Made by a program: the position numbers and the translations under genes
DNA from: Paraktedonobacter sp034438135
GTDB taxonomy: Bacteria; Chloroflexota; Ktedonobacteria; Ktedonobacterales; Ktedonobacteraceae
Length of the DNA stretch: 6,033 nt
Assembly: GCA_034438135.1 (NCBI GenBank)
Contig: DAOTTL010000375.1
Span: 1-6,033, forward strand
Direction: 5' to 3'
Notes under the pieces: generated by a model
What the model was told of the DNA's origin: nothing
The model's input: the letters and a program-made list of their open reading frames with translations, nothing else
Databases searched by the model: none
Shown here: positions 4,699 through 6,033 of the stretch, piece after piece
How the letters are laid out: the number at the start of each line of letters is the position of its first letter
Position numbering within the stretch: position 1 is the first letter of the stretch

Positions 4699-6033
4699 CT
4701 AATAAATGACAATCACTGTATTCCAACCTGTATTATGATAAACCCAGGCAGCATCGTCCTCAGAGAGATTAATGCAGCCATGGCTCCCGTCAAAATTGTA
4801 CGGTGTATTTCCGTTCGCGTCCAGATGGGGAAATTGTGTTCCCGGACCAAAAGTTCCGCGCCAGGGAGCATCATGGACGAAAAATCCACCATAGTGGTAG
4901 AGAATAGCATAGTTAATCGGCGTATCAGGAAACCAATAGGGCGAACCAGGCGGATCACCTGCTTGAAAGATGGTCGGTGATTGACGCGCTAGAGTTGTCC
5001 AGACTCCGGGTAGCGATGGGCGCTCTGGACGTCCGGCTGTAATGTAGAAAGAACGCACCAGTTTCCCATTATCATAAACACGCATGACTTGCTCTGTCGA
5101 TGACACAAGCATAACTTGCTTTTTCTGAAGGTCATAGTGTGCCAAAAGCTGAGTGTCCGTGCGATGGACCTTATTGTAAGCTGTGTGATCCTTATAGTCA
5201 GCTTCCAACATGTGCAAATTGAAGAGAGCGTTCTCGGCTTCGGGAACAACTGCCTGATAATCAGCTAGAGTCTGTGCCGCAGCAAGATCGCTGTCGATAT
5301 AGGCTTCAATCCCCGCCTTGAGATATCCACTGTCAAGCATATAGGTGTGATTATCGAAGCTATCATCATAGGGATGAGCCTTACCCCAACTCAGCGCTTC
5401 CTTGTCAAATTGCTGAACCAGTGTACGAGCCTGTGCTTCAATCTGAGCGGCTTGCTGTAGGGCGGCCAGTTGCTCGGCCCGTTGTGCCGCCACTTTCGCC
5501 TGTTGTTCTTGCTTTATCTTCGCTTGTAGAATCTGCTGCTGCATCTGCCAGGCTTGTTGCTCCTGAACTTTCTGGGCATTGAACTCGTAAGAACCTATGC
5601 TCACAAAAAGCAGAAGGCCTAGCAGCAAAATATCAGCGAAGAGGTGCAGGAGTGAAAATTTTTTCTTCCTGACCGGGCGTTTATGCTGCTTGCGTTGTGC
5701 ACGTCGTGACAGAGTCCGAGGGGATATACCTTCTAAGGCCTTCTCTTGCGCACTCTCGGACACTGCTGAAGTTTCAATATGAGTTTTTCCTAGCAGTTGC
5801 CTATACAGATGGGCGGGAACTCGTTCTGTCGCATCGACGTCCTGCGCTTCGGCGGCCTCTCCCAGCAATTGCCTATACAGATGGGCGGACACTCGTTCTG
5901 TCGCATCGACGTCCTGTGCTTCAGCGGCCTCTCCCAGCAATTGCCTATACAGATGGGCGGGAACTCGTTCTGTCGCATCGACGTCCTGTGCTTCAGCGGC
6001 CTCTCCCAACTGCTGCCTATACAGATGAGCGGG
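4699..6033 (-). CDS. Membrane-anchored L,D-transpeptidase (YkuD domain), 5' end outside the window
   Basis: The reading frame is open to the window edge, so the start is not seen; 444 residues are visible (numbered from the edge). Order of parts: 24-residue tandem repeats (1 to about 90); a linker; a strongly basic stretch (110-125); one membrane span (about 126-149); a Gln/Ala-rich predicted coiled coil (152-214); a helical region; and a C-terminal YkuD catalytic domain (about 306-444). The catalytic signature is SHGCINL with Cys420 and His418, plus the upstream His387 in FVHD. The basic residues before the span predict an inside N-terminus, putting the repeats in the cytoplasm and the enzyme on the wall side. 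YkuD enzymes form 3-3 peptidoglycan cross-links or attach proteins to the wall; which applies here is unknown. The gene precedes the kinase in an apparent operon. A TTG at 6009 is not a credible start, as it lies inside a repeat unit. Confidence 0.9.
   Translation of the reverse strand, partial: PAHLYRQQLGEAAEAQDVDATERVPAHLYRQLLGEAAEAQDVDATERVSAHLYRQLLGEAAEAQDVDATERVPAHLYRQLLGKTHIETSAVSESAQEKALEGISPRTLSRRAQRKQHKRPVRKKKFSLLHLFADILLLGLLLFVSIGSYEFNAQKVQEQQAWQMQQQILQAKIKQEQQAKVAAQRAEQLAALQQAAQIEAQARTLVQQFDKEALSWGKAHPYDDSFDNHTYMLDSGYLKAGIEAYIDSDLAAAQTLADYQAVVPEAENALFNLHMLEADYKDHTAYNKVHRTDTQLLAHYDLQKKQVMLVSSTEQVMRVYDNGKLVRSFYITAGRPERPSLPGVWTTLARQSPTIFQAGDPPGSPYWFPDTPINYAILYHYGGFFVHDAPWRGTFGPGTQFPHLDANGNTPYNFDGSHGCINLSEDDAAWVYHNTGWNTVIVIY
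5788..6033 (-). repeat. 72-bp in-frame tandem repeat, at least 3.4 copies
   Basis: The 10-mer GCCTATACAG (plus strand) recurs at 5799, 5871, 5943 and 6015, exactly 72 bp apart. Each unit encodes 24 residues of the type PAHLYRQLLGEAAEAQDVDATERV. Three linker passages and four HLYRQ segments are visible; the copy nearest the membrane breaks off after RQLLG, and the array continues beyond 6033. Copies differ by only a few bases, for example a Pro/Ser change and RQLLG/RQQLG, which points to recent expansion or ongoing homogenisation. The copy number is likely to vary between strains. Confidence 0.9.

Noticed and set aside
4670..4726. Kinase start at the ATG at 4726, overlapping the transpeptidase
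   Set aside because: The ATG at 4669 has a strong GAGGAG at 6 nt, and the extra 19 residues have no kinase-like feature.
5790..5978. Repetitive 62-residue frame within the tandem repeats
   Set aside because: A 72-bp period is a multiple of three, so alternative frames repeat too; this one is a shadow of the transpeptidase.

Overview
The window carries four genes, all on the minus strand, at roughly 50% GC. Read in transcription order from the right edge, they are a membrane L,D-transpeptidase (open at the window edge), a transmembrane Ser/Thr protein kinase, a phenylacetate-CoA-ligase-like enzyme, and a Gfo/Idh/MocA oxidoreductase. A PknB-type kinase with a Gly-rich beta extracellular domain, a YkuD protein with a long Gln/Ala-rich stalk, and many palindromic and MITE-like repeats between genes suggest a Ktedonobacteria-type Chloroflexota bacterium. 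This assignment is an inference from protein style, not from a marker gene.

Layout. Positions 1-208 are non-coding and hold a large bipartite palindrome (element A). The oxidoreductase is at 209-1231. A gap with a stem-loop lies at 1232-1432. The CoA ligase is at 1433-2701. A gap of about 530 bp follows (2702-3235), dense in structure: two candidate ligase promoters, a palindrome over the upstream -35 box, a 9-bp hairpin, a 92-bp MITE-like element with 17-bp perfect terminal inverted repeats and 10-bp flanking direct repeats, and a second bipartite palindrome (element B). The kinase is at 3236-4669. The transpeptidase is at 4699-6033, and its N-terminal part is built of 72-bp (24-residue) tandem repeats that run off the window.

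How the genes work together. Transpeptidase and kinase are 29 bp apart and very probably one transcript, a cell-wall cross-linking enzyme paired with a signalling kinase. The transpeptidase repeats lie on the cytoplasmic side of its membrane segment. Each full unit has a Thr in an acidic context (DVDATER), so they could be targets of the adjacent kinase. The ligase and oxidoreductase look metabolic (acid activation to a CoA thioester; NAD(P)-dependent oxidation of a sugar or diol). They are not obviously linked to the wall genes.

The strongest unexplained signal is the pair of elements A and B. They align without gaps over 86 nt at about 73% identity, and most of their differences in the palindrome are paired changes that keep the stem intact. 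They lie in opposite orientation at the two ends of the ligase/oxidoreductase segment, each just downstream of a gene.
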